Origin: CAVXHQ01 sp963789535
GTDB taxonomy: Bacteria > Pseudomonadota > Alphaproteobacteria > Rhodobacterales > Rhodobacteraceae
Direction of reading: 5' to 3'
DNA: 64,000 nucleotides
Assembly: GCA_963789535.1 (NCBI GenBank)
Contig: CAWBKU010000001.1
Span: 62,001-126,000 of the forward strand
Shown: positions 41,568 to 50,703 of the stretch, piece by piece
Layout of the letters: the number at the start of each line of letters is the position of its first letter
Position numbering within the stretch: position 1 is the first letter of the stretch
Notes under the pieces: model-generated
Seen by the model: the letters and a program-made list of their open reading frames with translations, nothing else
Told to the model about the DNA's origin: nothing
Databases searched by the model: none
Program-made: the position numbers and the translations under genes

Positions 41568-43019
41568 CTATTCCGCCGCCGTGCGCGCGCCCGACGCACT
41601 CTCGGGTTTGAGCAGGTGGCTCAGCGGCACCTGCGCCTCGATGATCGTGCCGTGGTCGGGGCCCGACCGGACCGACACGACCGTCAGCGTACCATCCAGT
41701 TGCTCTACCCGTTCGGCCATGTTGCGCAAGCCCAGACCGCCGGGCAGGGTGCCGCGCCCGTCGCGGTCGGCGCGCTGGGGGGGCCAGTGCATGCCGTTGC
41801 CGTCGTCGGCGATCCGCAGCACGCCGCCCGACCGGTGCCCGCGCAGCGTCATCGTCACCGTGCCGGCGCCCGAATGCCGCTCGATGTTGGTCAGCGCCTC
41901 CTGCGCGATCCGGTAGAGGGCGATCCGCGCCTCGGGATCGAGGCGGTTGCGGAACACGACGGTCCTGAAATCGACGGCGATCCCGGTGCGCGCCGCGAAA
42001 TCGTCGGTCAGCGCCTGCAAGGCAGGCCCGAGGCCGAGGTCGTCGAGGACGCCCGGCCGCAGGTCGCGGCTGATCCGCCGCACCTCCTGGATGGCGCCGC
42101 CGAGGCTGGCGATGCCTTTGCTCAGGCTCTCGCCCATCCGGGCGTCGCCCTTGTCGAACCGGCGCCGCGCGAGTTCGAAGGTATAGCGCGCGCCGACGAG
42201 GATCTGACTGATTCCGTCGTGCAGTTCGCGCGCGACGCGGCCCCGTTCCTCCTCCTGGGTGTCGATCACCCGCTGGGTCAGCGCCTTGAGCTTGGCATCC
42301 GCCAGCCGCCGTTCGCGCAGGTTGAGCGCGAGGCCCGAGAGGAACACCAGCACCACCGCCAGCGTCGCGATCGACAGGATATAGAGGGTCGTGCGCCGGA
42401 TCCGCGCCTCGACCTCGGCGCGCGCTGTCGCCACGGTTTCCAGCACGTCGTCGATGAAGATGCCGGTGCCGACCGCCCAGCGCCAGTCCTGCAACCCCGA
42501 AACATAGACGATCATCCGCCCCAGTTCGCCCGTCGTGGGCTTGGGCCAGTCGAACGAATGATAGCCCGACCCGGACCGCGCGATGCGGATCAGTTCGTCG
42601 GTGATCGGGATGCCCGACGGGTCGGTGAGGCCGGACCAGTTGCGGTTGATGAGGTCGGTCTGGCGCGGCGCGACGAGGTTGGTGCCGTCGTAGTCGAAGA
42701 CGAAGAAATAGCCGTCCTGCCCATAGAGCATCGCCGCGAGGATCCGCGTCACCTCGAGTTTCGCCTGTTCGTCGTCGGGCCCCGCGCGGCCATAGATGTT
42801 GACGAAGGCGGTGCGGGCGATGGCGATGTAGTTGCGCAGCTCGGCGCGCTTGGCCTCGATCAGTTGCGCCTCCAGTGCCGCGATCTCACGCTGTGCAAGG
42901 GCGCGGCTCTGGTTCTCGACGACGAAGGCGATGAGGGCCACGGCAAGGATCAGGGGCACCGTCGCCAGCAGGAACACCTTCTGGCGGTAGCTGGGGGAGA
43001 GGAAGGGCAGGCGGCGCAT
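41568..43019 (-). CDS. Membrane sensor histidine kinase with single Cache domain
   Basis: 483 residues. TM1 is at about 14-34 and TM2 at about 210-234. Between them lies a periplasmic Cache-type sensor (YGQDGYFFVFDYDGTNLVAP, WRWAVGTGIFIDDVLETV). The HisKA_3 dimer region has the phospho-acceptor His267 in RVARELHDGISQILVG. The HATPase domain follows (IAQEALTNIERHSGAGTV, LPGGLGLRNMAERVEQLDG). Cache sensors of this kind often bind small carboxylates, which fits the adjacent TRAP system. The start at 43019 has no clear ribosome site; an upstream in-frame GTG is possible. Confidence 0.92.
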   Translation of the reverse strand: MRRLPFLSPSYRQKVFLLATVPLILAVALIAFVVENQSRALAQREIAALEAQLIEAKRAELRNYIAIARTAFVNIYGRAGPDDEQAKLEVTRILAAMLYGQDGYFFVFDYDGTNLVAPRQTDLINRNWSGLTDPSGIPITDELIRIARSGSGYHSFDWPKPTTGELGRMIVYVSGLQDWRWAVGTGIFIDDVLETVATARAEVEARIRRTTLYILSIATLAVVLVFLSGLALNLRERRLADAKLKALTQRVIDTQEEERGRVARELHDGISQILVGARYTFELARRRFDKGDARMGESLSKGIASLGGAIQEVRRISRDLRPGVLDDLGLGPALQALTDDFAARTGIAVDFRTVVFRNRLDPEARIALYRIAQEALTNIERHSGAGTVTMTLRGHRSGGVLRIADDGNGMHWPPQRADRDGRGTLPGGLGLRNMAERVEQLDGTLTVVSVRSGPDHGTIIEAQVPLSHLLKPESASGARTAAE

Positions 43020-43269
43020 GGGACAACTCACTAGGCCAGAATCGGGCCGCGCCGCCAGCGGCATCGGCCGCGAATCGCGGCGGCGGACCGGAGCGATGCG
43101 GCGCAGGTCGCCCGCGAAAGACCCAATTCCGCGTCGCCGTGCCGAAAGTTGGCGCAAAATACGTAGTAGTCGGTATGTCCCCGCGCCCGTCCTGCGCCTA
43201 GAGTGCGTCCACTGAAACGAGCCGCCTCGGGAGAGGGGCGGCCGGGATTTCCTTGGGAGGATACCTTAC
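43020..43269. promoter_or_regulatory. Divergent control region between sensor kinase and TRAP genes
   Basis: A 250-nt gap without a gene. It contains AAAATACGTAGTAGTCGG (43157-43174), an AT-rich patch around the palindrome TACGTA (43160-43165), a plausible response-regulator site. GGGAGG stands before the dctP-like ATG at 43270. No confident promoter boxes were identified. Confidence 0.4.
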
Positions 43270-44352
43270 ATGGACCGTCGTTCATTCCTGAAAACGTCCG
43301 CCATCGGCGGCACCGCCGCCGCCGCCAGCACGCTGGCCGCCCCCGTCTATGCGCAGGGCAACCGCACGCTGACGCTCGTGACCACGTGGGGCCGCGGCCT
43401 TGCCGGTGTGCACGACAGTGCGCAGCGGTGCGCCGACATCATCACCGAGATGACCGACGGCCAGTTGACCGTCGACCTCAAGGCCGCGGGCGAACTCGTC
43501 GGCGCGTTCGAGGTGTTCGACGCCGTGACCTCCGGTCAGGCCGACATGTATCACGGGGCGGATTACTACTTCATCAACCAGCACCCGGGGTACGCCTTCT
43601 TTACCTCCGTGCCGTTCGGGATGACGGCGCAGGAACTGGCGAACTGGTACTATTACGGTGGCGGTTCCGAGTTCCATGACGAGCTGGGCCAGATCTTCGG
43701 TCTGAAATCCTTCCTCGGCGGCAATACCGGCGCGCAGTCGGGCGGCTGGTTCGCCCGCGAGATCACCGGCCCCGAGGATTTCCAGGGCCTGAAATTCCGT
43801 ATGCCGGGTCTGGGTGGCGAGGCGCTGGGTCGGATGGGGGCATCCGTGCAGAACCTGCCGGGTGCCGAGGTCTATCAGGCGCTGGCGTCGGGGGCGATCG
43901 ACGGCACCGAGTGGATCGGTCCGTGGGCGGACGAGAAGGCCGGTTTCCAGGAAATCACCAAGTTCTACTACACCGCCGGTTTCCACGAGCCGGGTGCCGG
44001 TCTCTCGCTCGCCTTCAACCGCGACGTCTTCGAGAGCTTTACCCCGACGCAGCAGAAGATTTGCGAGATCGCGGCGGGCAATGGCCACCAGGACAACCTG
44101 GCGCAGTTCATGTCCGAGAACGGCGCCGCCCTCCAGCGGCTTCAGGCCGGTGGCGTGACGGTCCTCGAGTTCCCGGACACGGTCTGGGACGCGATGGGCG
44201 TCGCCGCCAAGGAGACGATGGACCAGTATCGCGGCGACGAGATCTATGACCGCATCATCGAGAGCCATGACGCCTCGCTGCGTTCGTCCTCGGGGTGGAT
44301 CCAGCGGTCCGAAGGTGTCTACCGCAACCAGCGCGACCGCATCCTCGGCTGA
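43270..44352 (+). CDS. TRAP transporter substrate-binding protein (TakP-like)
   Basis: 360 residues. The N-terminus has a twin-arginine export signal (RRSFLKTSAIGG) ending in APVYAQG. The DctP fold follows: TLTLVTTWGRGLAGVHDSAQ, DFQGLKFRMPGLGGEALGRM with the conserved Arg that binds a carboxylate, and GAIDGTEWIGPWADEKAGFQ. The last region resembles TakP, which binds 2-oxo acids. It would capture an organic acid in the periplasm and deliver it to the DctQM-type permease encoded next. Confidence 0.93.
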   Translation: MDRRSFLKTSAIGGTAAAASTLAAPVYAQGNRTLTLVTTWGRGLAGVHDSAQRCADIITEMTDGQLTVDLKAAGELVGAFEVFDAVTSGQADMYHGADYYFINQHPGYAFFTSVPFGMTAQELANWYYYGGGSEFHDELGQIFGLKSFLGGNTGAQSGGWFAREITGPEDFQGLKFRMPGLGGEALGRMGASVQNLPGAEVYQALASGAIDGTEWIGPWADEKAGFQEITKFYYTAGFHEPGAGLSLAFNRDVFESFTPTQQKICEIAAGNGHQDNLAQFMSENGAALQRLQAGGVTVLEFPDTVWDAMGVAAKETMDQYRGDEIYDRIIESHDASLRSSSGWIQRSEGVYRNQRDRILG

Positions 44353-44462
44353 TCCGGCGCGTGCGCCTTTTCGCGGTCCCCGCCACAGGGCAGGGGCCGC
44401 GTCCGGGCGTTCCGATCCACCCAATGCCTCTGACCTGAAACTTCTGCGGAAGGGATCGCCTC

Positions 44463-45782
44463 ATGGACGGAGATGACGCTGGCCCGGGGTTCTGGGCAGC
44501 CTATGACAATGCCTTTACCCGCTGGCTCGGCTGGCAGCAGGCCGACCGCTCGCCGGACCTCTATGCCGACGCCGCCTTTCGCGACAGCGCCGCAGGTCTG
44601 ATCGACGCGCTGCCGGACGTCGACCTCGGCGCGGGCGAAGAGGCCATCGTGACCCGTCTGCTCGCCGGGGAAACCGTGCCACCGGCGGACGCGATGCCCT
44701 ACATCGTGTCGCCCGCAATCCCCGAGGGTGCCACGCCCGAGGATATCGAGGCGCTTCTGGCAACTGCCGCCGACGCGCGGATCGAGGATTTGCAGGCCAT
44801 CGCCGACATGGTGCCGCAGGCGGACGTGGATGCCGCCGCCGGCGCCGCGCAGGCGGCCGGCGACGCCTATGCCGCACATCTCGCCGAGGGCGCGAACCCG
44901 GTCGTATGGTTCCTCTCCAACCTTCTGGAATCGCTTTACAACATCGCCTTTGCCGTCACCCATCCGGGGATGTGGCTCGACTGGTCCGATCCGGTCGCGA
45001 TGATGCGCTTCATCTACTACGGCGCCTCGGTCGAACTGATGTTCGCCCTGCTGCTGCTCGCCCTCGTCCTGACGACTTTGGGCATGGTCTGGAACGGCAT
45101 GATGTGGTCCATGGTGCGCGGCCTCGAGGGGGTCGCCAACACCATCGGGCGGATCGCCGCCTGGGCCGGGTTCATCATGGTGATCCAGCAGATCGTCATC
45201 ATCTTCATGCAGCGCGTCTTTGCCGTCGCCGAACTGTCGTTCGGGTTCGGCATGACGGCGAGCTTTCCGATTTCGTGGTGGAGCGAGGAACTGAAGCTCT
45301 ACAACGCCATCGTGGTGACGCTCTGCATCGCCTGGACCTTCGTGCAGGGCGGCCACGTGCGCGTCGATCTGGTGTATTCCAAGGTCTCGTTCGGCGCCAA
45401 ACGGGTGATCGACATGATGGGCGCGCTGTTCTTCATGATCCCCGCCGGGCTGCTGATCTGGCTCTATGCGTGGTTCTTTCTGTGGCGCAACCTCGTGGTG
45501 CCGAACCCTTCGGCGTCCGACCGCCTCGAGCAGTTGCTGAACAAGGCGCGCGCGCTGCGCTGGAACGTCGAGACCATTGGCTTCTCGCCCAACGGGTTCA
45601 ACGCCTACTTCCTGTTCAAGGTGCTGCTGCTGATCTTCACGGCGATGATGATGCTTCAGGCACTGGCGTTCTTCTGGCGCAGCTACCTCGAATGGCGCGA
45701 GGGGCCGGCGTCCGAGGGCAAGTATCTGGACCGCGATCCGATCGACGACGAGGTGGCAGAGATCGCCACCGCAGCGCATTAG
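44463..45782 (+). CDS. TRAP transporter small permease (DctQ), enlarged
   Basis: 439 residues, against about 160-220 for a usual DctQ. The first 140 residues are soluble, acidic and alanine-rich, a region not found in classical DctQ. A hydrophobic patch follows at about 145-170 (PVVWFLSNLLESLYNIAF), then four membrane segments (LMFALLLLALVLTTLGMVW, WAGFIMVIQQIVIIFMQRVF, LFFMIPAGLLIWLYAWFFLW, YFLFKVLLLIFTAMMMLQAL). HVRVDLVYSKVSFGAKRVID between them is typical DctQ. The ribosome site is weak. dctM follows 16 nt later. Confidence 0.88.
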   Translation: MDGDDAGPGFWAAYDNAFTRWLGWQQADRSPDLYADAAFRDSAAGLIDALPDVDLGAGEEAIVTRLLAGETVPPADAMPYIVSPAIPEGATPEDIEALLATAADARIEDLQAIADMVPQADVDAAAGAAQAAGDAYAAHLAEGANPVVWFLSNLLESLYNIAFAVTHPGMWLDWSDPVAMMRFIYYGASVELMFALLLLALVLTTLGMVWNGMMWSMVRGLEGVANTIGRIAAWAGFIMVIQQIVIIFMQRVFAVAELSFGFGMTASFPISWWSEELKLYNAIVVTLCIAWTFVQGGHVRVDLVYSKVSFGAKRVIDMMGALFFMIPAGLLIWLYAWFFLWRNLVVPNPSASDRLEQLLNKARALRWNVETIGFSPNGFNAYFLFKVLLLIFTAMMMLQALAFFWRSYLEWREGPASEGKYLDRDPIDDEVAEIATAAH

Positions 45783-45798
45783 CCCGGAAGGTTACTTT

Positions 45799-48153
45799 AT
45801 GTTCTTCGGTCTCGATGGCGTCGAAGTCGGTCTGATCATCGTCTTTCTGTGCCTCTTCGGCGCGATCCTGTCGGGCTTTCCGGTGGCCTTCGCCATCGCG
45901 GGCGCGGCCGTGGTGTCGTTCACGATCATCGCCCTTCTCGACGGCAACGGCTGGCTGATCCATCAGGCGATGGACACCTCGTCCGAGGCGTTCCACGCGC
46001 TGACGGCGCAGGGGGTGCGACCGCTCGACATCACGATCTTCCGCTATCCCGAGATGCCGCGCGTCGAGGTGCCGGTGTTCCCCGAGGGGTGGGAGCAGGC
46101 GCTCGACCGCAACCTCGGGTTCATCGTCAACCGCATCAACGAGCGGGTGCTGGCGGGGGCCAGTATCGAGACGCTGCTGGCGGTCCTGATGTTCGTGATG
46201 ATGGGCATCATGTTGGAGCGGAGCCGCATCGCCGACGACCTGCTGACGACGATGGCCCGCGTGTTCGGGCCGCTGCCCGGCGGTCTTGCCGTGTCGATCG
46301 TCGTCGTGGGCGCGTTCCTTGCGGCCTCGACGGGCATCGTCGGCGCCACGGTCGTGACCATGGGCCTGCTGGCGCTGCCGACGATGCTCAAGAACAACTA
46401 TTCGCCCGAACTCGCCACCGGCGTGATCGCCGCGTCGGGCACTCTGGGGCAGATCATTCCGCCCTCGATCGTCATCGTGCTGCTCGGCACGCTGGCGGGC
46501 GACATCTTCTCGACGGCGCAGGAGGAACGGGCGCGGTCTGTCGGCTGTTCGGACGCGCTCACCTATCTGGGCGAGCCTGCGGTGGTGTCGGTCGGCACGC
46601 TGTTTCAGGCGGCCCTGCTGCCCGGCATCTTTCTGGCGTTCCTCTATGCCGCCTATGCGTTCGGCTATGCGATGCTCTATCCGCACAAGGCGCCTGCGGT
46701 GGCGATGGCGGGCAGGACGGGCGAGGCGACGACGCGCAACGAGAAGCTGACGTGGTTCCTTGCCGCACCGATCCTGCTTATCGGCGGGCTGATCGTGGCG
46801 CTGGAGACGGGGCTCGTCGGCTCGCAGGACGTGACCGTCGACAGCTATAGCCAGGCCAGCGAGGGGGCGTCGCTGCGCACCAACGTCTCTGCCGAGTGCC
46901 AGGCCGCGATGATCGACCTGCACGGCCAGACGGCCTGGGACGCGGCGATCGCCGAACAGCAGGCCATCGCGGACGCGGGCGGCGGCACCGCCTCGCGGCT
47001 GCTGACCGCAGAAGAGCGGTCGGTGCTGCGCGCGGAGCGGATCGCGGACGCGCCGCCGATCGGGACCGGGGTCGCGATCTTCCTGCTGCTCTTCGCGCTG
47101 GTCCTGACGACGGCGCGCGGCGTGTCGCCCACGGCGTCGCCGGTCCTGCTGGCGGTGGGGGCGGCTGGTGTCGCGCTGGCGCTGCTGGCGGACGCGGTCC
47201 TGATCTCGCCCGTCACCTCGGCGGGGGCGACAACGCTGATCCTCGCGGTGCCGGTGGCGTTCGTGTTGCTGGGATCGCGCTACGGCGCGGGGCTCTTGGG
47301 GCGCAGCGAACTCCTGCGGGTGGTGTTTCCGCCGCTGGTGCTGATCGTCGCGGTGCTCGGCTCGATCCTCGGCGGGATCACGAACCCGACACCGGCCGCG
47401 GCACTCGGTGCCGGTGGCGCCATCATGCTGGCCGCCTATCGCAAGCTGCGCGAGAAGGGCGGATCGGGGGCGATCATCCTGTGGTCGACCGGCGCCATCG
47501 CGGTGATGCTGCTGATCGGCGTCAACTTCGACCTGCGGATCGGCGCGGAGGTGGTCAGCGTCGAAAGCTGGATCGCCTTCCTCGCCGCCTTTGCCGCCTT
47601 CCTCTTTGCGATGTTCGGCCTGTTCTATGCCTGCATCGTGCTGTTCTTCGGCGGCGTCCTGCGGCCCGTGGTGCGCGAGACGGCGAAGGTCACGGCGATG
47701 GTCTTTGCGATCCTGATCGGTTCGCAACTCCTCAATCTCGTGCTCATCTCCTTTGGCGGGGAATACTATATCCAGGACTTCCTCAAGAGTTTCGACAACG
47801 AGTGGACGGTGTTCCTGCTCGTCATGCTGATCCTCTTCGTGCTGGGTTTCGTGCTCGATTTCCTCGAGATCATCTATATCGTCGTGCCGATCGTCGGCCC
47901 GGTCATCTATGGCGGCACGCTGGACCCTGCGTGGGTGACGATCATGATCGCGGTGAACCTGCAAACCTCGTTCCTGACGCCGCCGTTCGGGTTCGCGCTG
48001 TTCTATCTGCGCGGCGTGGCGCCGGCAGAGGTGACGACCGGCCATATCTATCGCGGTGTCGTGCCCTTCGTCGTCATTCAGGTGATCGGGCTTGTGATCC
48101 TGGCGCTGGTGCCGGGGATCGTGACGATCGTGCCGAATTTGCTCGGCGGGTAG
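45799..48153 (+). CDS. TRAP transporter large permease (DctM), enlarged
   Basis: 784 residues, against about 430 for a usual DctM. The first half is normal (FPVAFAIAGAAVVSFTIIAL, TGIVGATVVTMGLLALPTML, GVIAASGTLGQIIPPSIVIV). Residues about 340-430 form a soluble insert (SQDVTVDSYSQASEGASL and a helical stretch), followed by extra membrane segments. The rest again resembles DctM (ILGGITNPTPAAALGAGGAI, LFVLGFVLDFLEIIYIVVPI, NLQTSFLTPPFGFALFYLRG). It is the third gene of the TRAP operon, encoding the sodium-coupled permease. Confidence 0.9.
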   Translation: MFFGLDGVEVGLIIVFLCLFGAILSGFPVAFAIAGAAVVSFTIIALLDGNGWLIHQAMDTSSEAFHALTAQGVRPLDITIFRYPEMPRVEVPVFPEGWEQALDRNLGFIVNRINERVLAGASIETLLAVLMFVMMGIMLERSRIADDLLTTMARVFGPLPGGLAVSIVVVGAFLAASTGIVGATVVTMGLLALPTMLKNNYSPELATGVIAASGTLGQIIPPSIVIVLLGTLAGDIFSTAQEERARSVGCSDALTYLGEPAVVSVGTLFQAALLPGIFLAFLYAAYAFGYAMLYPHKAPAVAMAGRTGEATTRNEKLTWFLAAPILLIGGLIVALETGLVGSQDVTVDSYSQASEGASLRTNVSAECQAAMIDLHGQTAWDAAIAEQQAIADAGGGTASRLLTAEERSVLRAERIADAPPIGTGVAIFLLLFALVLTTARGVSPTASPVLLAVGAAGVALALLADAVLISPVTSAGATTLILAVPVAFVLLGSRYGAGLLGRSELLRVVFPPLVLIVAVLGSILGGITNPTPAAALGAGGAIMLAAYRKLREKGGSGAIILWSTGAIAVMLLIGVNFDLRIGAEVVSVESWIAFLAAFAAFLFAMFGLFYACIVLFFGGVLRPVVRETAKVTAMVFAILIGSQLLNLVLISFGGEYYIQDFLKSFDNEWTVFLLVMLILFVLGFVLDFLEIIYIVVPIVGPVIYGGTLDPAWVTIMIAVNLQTSFLTPPFGFALFYLRGVAPAEVTTGHIYRGVVPFVVIQVIGLVILALVPGIVTIVPNLLGG

Positions 48154-48245
48154 AGGGCCGGGAGAAGCGGGGCAGACGTGCCCATCCTGCGGGGTGGTCA
48201 TCGTTCGCTGCCGCCACCTGCGCGACAAGTGCCGGGCCGATGGGG

Positions 48246-48268
48246 AAAAACTCCATCCTACGGGATGG
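48246..48268 (-). terminator. Intrinsic terminator of the bpt-glyoxalase operon
   Basis: On the minus strand CCATCC, a CGTA loop and GGATGG (48268-48253) are followed by AG and TTTTT (48250-48246), 44 nt after the glyoxalase stop. Confidence 0.65.
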
Positions 48269-48311
48269 CGACAGGTTCCGCAGGGTGGGCTCTCACGCCA
48301 TCGTTCGCCCT

Positions 48312-48692
48312 TCAGGCGAGTTGCAACAGATCCCAGCGGTTCCCGAACGGATCGCGCCAGACGGCGACCGAGCCGTAGGGCTCGTGGCGGGGTTCCTCGA
48401 GGAAGTCGACGCCCGCCGCCTGCATCCGCGCGTGGTCGGCGGCGAAATCCGTGCTGGCGAGAAAGAAGCCGACCCGGCCGCCGGTCTGGTTGCCGATTGC
48501 CGCCGTCTGTTGCGCGCCGCTGGCCTGTGCCAGCACCAGCGCCGTCTGCCCGCCCGCAGGCCGCACCATCACCCAGCGTTTGCCGCCGCCCTGATCCGCG
48601 TCGGCGACCAGATCGAAGCCGAGGACACCGACATAGAACGCGATGGCCGCGTCATAATCGGGCACCACGAGGGTGACGGCATGCAGGTGCAT
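48312..48692 (-). CDS. VOC/glyoxalase-fold protein
   Basis: 126 residues. A vicinal-oxygen-chelate fold protein: LHAVTLVVPDYDAAIAFYVG, VLGFDLVADADQGGGKRWV, GGRVGFFLASTDFAADHARM and VAVWRDPFGNRWDLLQ show the two beta-alpha-beta modules. The family includes glyoxalases, dioxygenases and resistance proteins; the exact reaction cannot be named. It starts within the stop codon of the bpt/ate gene (TGATG), so the two are coupled. Confidence 0.88.
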   Translation of the reverse strand: MHLHAVTLVVPDYDAAIAFYVGVLGFDLVADADQGGGKRWVMVRPAGGQTALVLAQASGAQQTAAIGNQTGGRVGFFLASTDFAADHARMQAAGVDFLEEPRHEPYGSVAVWRDPFGNRWDLLQLA

Positions 48693-49558
48693 CAGGGTTT
48701 GGCCGGACCGGGGTCGCCGGTGGCAAGGCGCGTCGGGCGCGTGTCGGGCAGGGATATCCGGGCCACCTGCTCGGCGATCGGGTCGACCGACAGCGGATGG
48801 ATTTCCGCCGAATAGCTGCCGGGGTCGCCGATCGGTGCCCATTCGCGGCGGCGGTAAACCTCGACGCCCTTGAAGTTCGCCTTGTAGTCCATCTTCGGAC
48901 TGCCCGGCACCCAATAGCCGAGGTAGACATACGGCAGGCCCATCTCGCGGGCGATGCGGATGTGGTCGAGGATCACGAAGGTGCCGAGCGACAGGCGGTC
49001 CGCGTCCGGTTCGAAGAACGAATAGACCATGCTGAGGCCGTCATCGAGGATGTCGGTCAGGCACACCGCCCGCAGGCCGCCGCGCGGCCCGTCGGGATCG
49101 TCCGGGGCCAGATATTCGATCAGGCGCGACCGGATCGGCGTCTCCTCGACCATCGCCGCGAACTCGAACAGATCCATGTCGGCCATCCCGCCCGTCGCGT
49201 GGCGGCTGTCGAGATAGTCGCGAAACAGCGCGAACTGCTCTTCCGTGGCCCAGGGCGAGGTCGCGCGGCGCGTGAGGGGGGCGTTGCGTTTCAGGACGCG
49301 GCTCTGGCTGCGCGTCGGCGAAAAGGCGCGCACGTCGATACGGGCGGACATGCAGGCCGAACATTCGGCGCAGGACGGACGGTAGAGCACGTTCTGGCTG
49401 CGCCGGAATCCCTGCTTGGACAGCGCGTCGTTCAAGCGCTCGGCCTGCTCGCCCTGCAACGCGGTGAACAGCTTCCGCTCCATCCGCCCCTCGAGATAGG
49501 GGCAGGGCTGTGGCGCCGTCACATAGAATTGCGGTGCGAGGGGCAGGGTATGGCGCAT
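48692..49558 (-). CDS. bpt: Leucyl/aspartyl-tRNA-protein transferase (Bpt/Ate family)
   Basis: 288 residues. It attaches an amino acid from aminoacyl-tRNA to protein N-termini ending in acidic residues, marking them for ClpAP (N-end rule). The N-terminal domain has QPCPYLEGRMERKLFTAL and the cysteine cluster RPSCAECSACMSARIDV. The C-terminal GNAT-like domain has LSMVYSFFEPDADRLSLGTF and LPYVYLGYWVPGSPKMDYKA. The start at 49558 gives the canonical RHTLPLAPQFYVTAPQPCPY. Symbol bpt follows current practice; ate is an older name. Confidence 0.93.
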   Translation of the reverse strand: MRHTLPLAPQFYVTAPQPCPYLEGRMERKLFTALQGEQAERLNDALSKQGFRRSQNVLYRPSCAECSACMSARIDVRAFSPTRSQSRVLKRNAPLTRRATSPWATEEQFALFRDYLDSRHATGGMADMDLFEFAAMVEETPIRSRLIEYLAPDDPDGPRGGLRAVCLTDILDDGLSMVYSFFEPDADRLSLGTFVILDHIRIAREMGLPYVYLGYWVPGSPKMDYKANFKGVEVYRRREWAPIGDPGSYSAEIHPLSVDPIAEQVARISLPDTRPTRLATGDPGPAKP

Positions 49559-49750
49559 CGGGGTCCGGATATGACGGGGCGGGCGAGGCGGGGCGGAACG
49601 AAACCTGCGCCCTGGCGTGCCCCCCGGCGCCAGCACTGCGCCGAAGGTTAGCGTTCCAAATGCGCTCCGCCAACCCCCCGGTTGTGCCGGGTGCGGATTC
49701 AATTCGACGCATCTTGCCGCAGCCCCGTTTCGGGGGGGGCGACGCAGAAC

Positions 49751-49772
49751 GGGCGCCCCTCTTGGGGCGCCC
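49751..49772 (-). terminator. Hairpin after the DUF2852 gene
   Basis: GGGCGCCCC (49751-49759), a TCTT loop and GGGGCGCCC (49764-49772) form a 9-bp stem, 33 nt after the DUF2852 stop on the minus strand. The T-run after it is weak. The rest of the gap 49559-49804 shows nothing else. Confidence 0.55.
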
Positions 49773-49804
49773 GCAGGGTTGGCACAGTCAAAGCGGTCGC
49801 GGTG

Positions 49805-50395
49805 TCAGTCGGCGGGCCGCATCGGTCCGGGCGTCCAGCCGCCGCGGCTGTCGCGGTCGTCCCCGGGGCCGTCGTCCGGGGTGCTGCGGCTCTCGGTTTC
49901 GGATCCCGCCGAGCGGGCGCGGTCGTCCATGAACTGGTCGAACTCGGCCTTGTCCTTGGCCTCGCGCAACCGCTCGAGGAAGGCCTCGAAGCTGCCCTGC
50001 TCTTCCTCGAGGCGGCGCAGCGTCGCTGCCTTGTAGGCGTCGAAGGCGCCGTTGCCCGAGGGGCGCATCGCGGCGCGGGCGGTCGCGGCCATCGCGTGGC
50101 CATGGCGGTGACGTGCGGAACGGCAGGACGAGGAAAACATGCGCTTGCTCCAGATTGCATAGAACAGAAGGAAGAGGCCGATGGGCCAGAAGAGGACGAA
50201 GCCGAGGATCGTCGCGACGATCCAGGCGCCGCGGCCGCGGTCGTCGAGCCAGCCCTCGCCGCGGGCGAACATGCCGCGGAAATCGGGGCCGCGGCCCTCG
50301 TGATGGTCGTGCCGCGCGCTGCGGTCCCAGCGGTCCGGGCCGCCGCGGGGGCCGCGCATCGGGCCGGACGGGGGGTCGATATCGGTGGTGGTCAT
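49805..50395 (-). CDS. DUF2852 domain protein
   Basis: 196 residues. A charged N-terminus rich in Arg, Gly, Asp and His (about 50 residues) leads to one membrane segment (AWIVATILGFVLFWPIGLFLLF in part, about 57-80). A histidine/arginine patch and a helical region (DAYKAATLRRLEEEQGSFEA, FLERLREAKDKAEFDQFMDD) typical of DUF2852 follow, then a disordered acidic tail. The function is unknown. It is monocistronic, with its own promoter and a striking palindrome upstream. Confidence 0.88.
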   Translation of the reverse strand: MTTTDIDPPSGPMRGPRGGPDRWDRSARHDHHEGRGPDFRGMFARGEGWLDDRGRGAWIVATILGFVLFWPIGLFLLFYAIWSKRMFSSSCRSARHRHGHAMAATARAAMRPSGNGAFDAYKAATLRRLEEEQGSFEAFLERLREAKDKAEFDQFMDDRARSAGSETESRSTPDDGPGDDRDSRGGWTPGPMRPAD

Positions 50396-50442
50396 TGGGG
50401 TCGTCCTTTCGGTGGGGTGATGTTTATGCCGTTCACATCCCC

Positions 50443-50499
50443 AATATCGTCATGGCCGGGGAACGGATCAAGTCCCTATGTGAATCTTTTTCACATAGG
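50443..50499 (-). promoter_or_regulatory. Promoter of the DUF2852 gene with palindromic operator
   Basis: Minus-strand TTGATC (50471-50466), a 17-nt spacer and GATATT (50448-50443) form a plausible promoter. Three bases upstream of the -35 lies CCTATGTGAA, TCTTT, TTCACATAGG (50475-50499), a perfect 10-bp inverted repeat. A third TTCACAT half-site is at 50432-50438, near the expected transcription start. Confidence 0.6.
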
Positions 50500-50703
50500 C
50501 GTGCGAGGTCGTTGATTCTGGCGGAATTCGGAGCGGACGTCGTCGATCGGGCGAAGGCGCCGGTTCCGACGGACCGGAAGCGCCGAGAGGAATTGCCGTC
50601 ATTTCGGTCGCATGGTCTCGGCCCATGTTCCGCGAGCACCGAATGGGTGCGACCCTGCCTGGCGTCGATTGACCGCGCCCGCACGCGCGCCCATGGTCTG
50701 CGC

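Noticed and set aside
45637..48228. Minus-strand frame of 863 codons opposite the TRAP permease
   Set aside because: The translation is an Arg/His/Gln/Asp-rich sequence typical of antisense to hydrophobic coding DNA; dctM is clearly the real gene.
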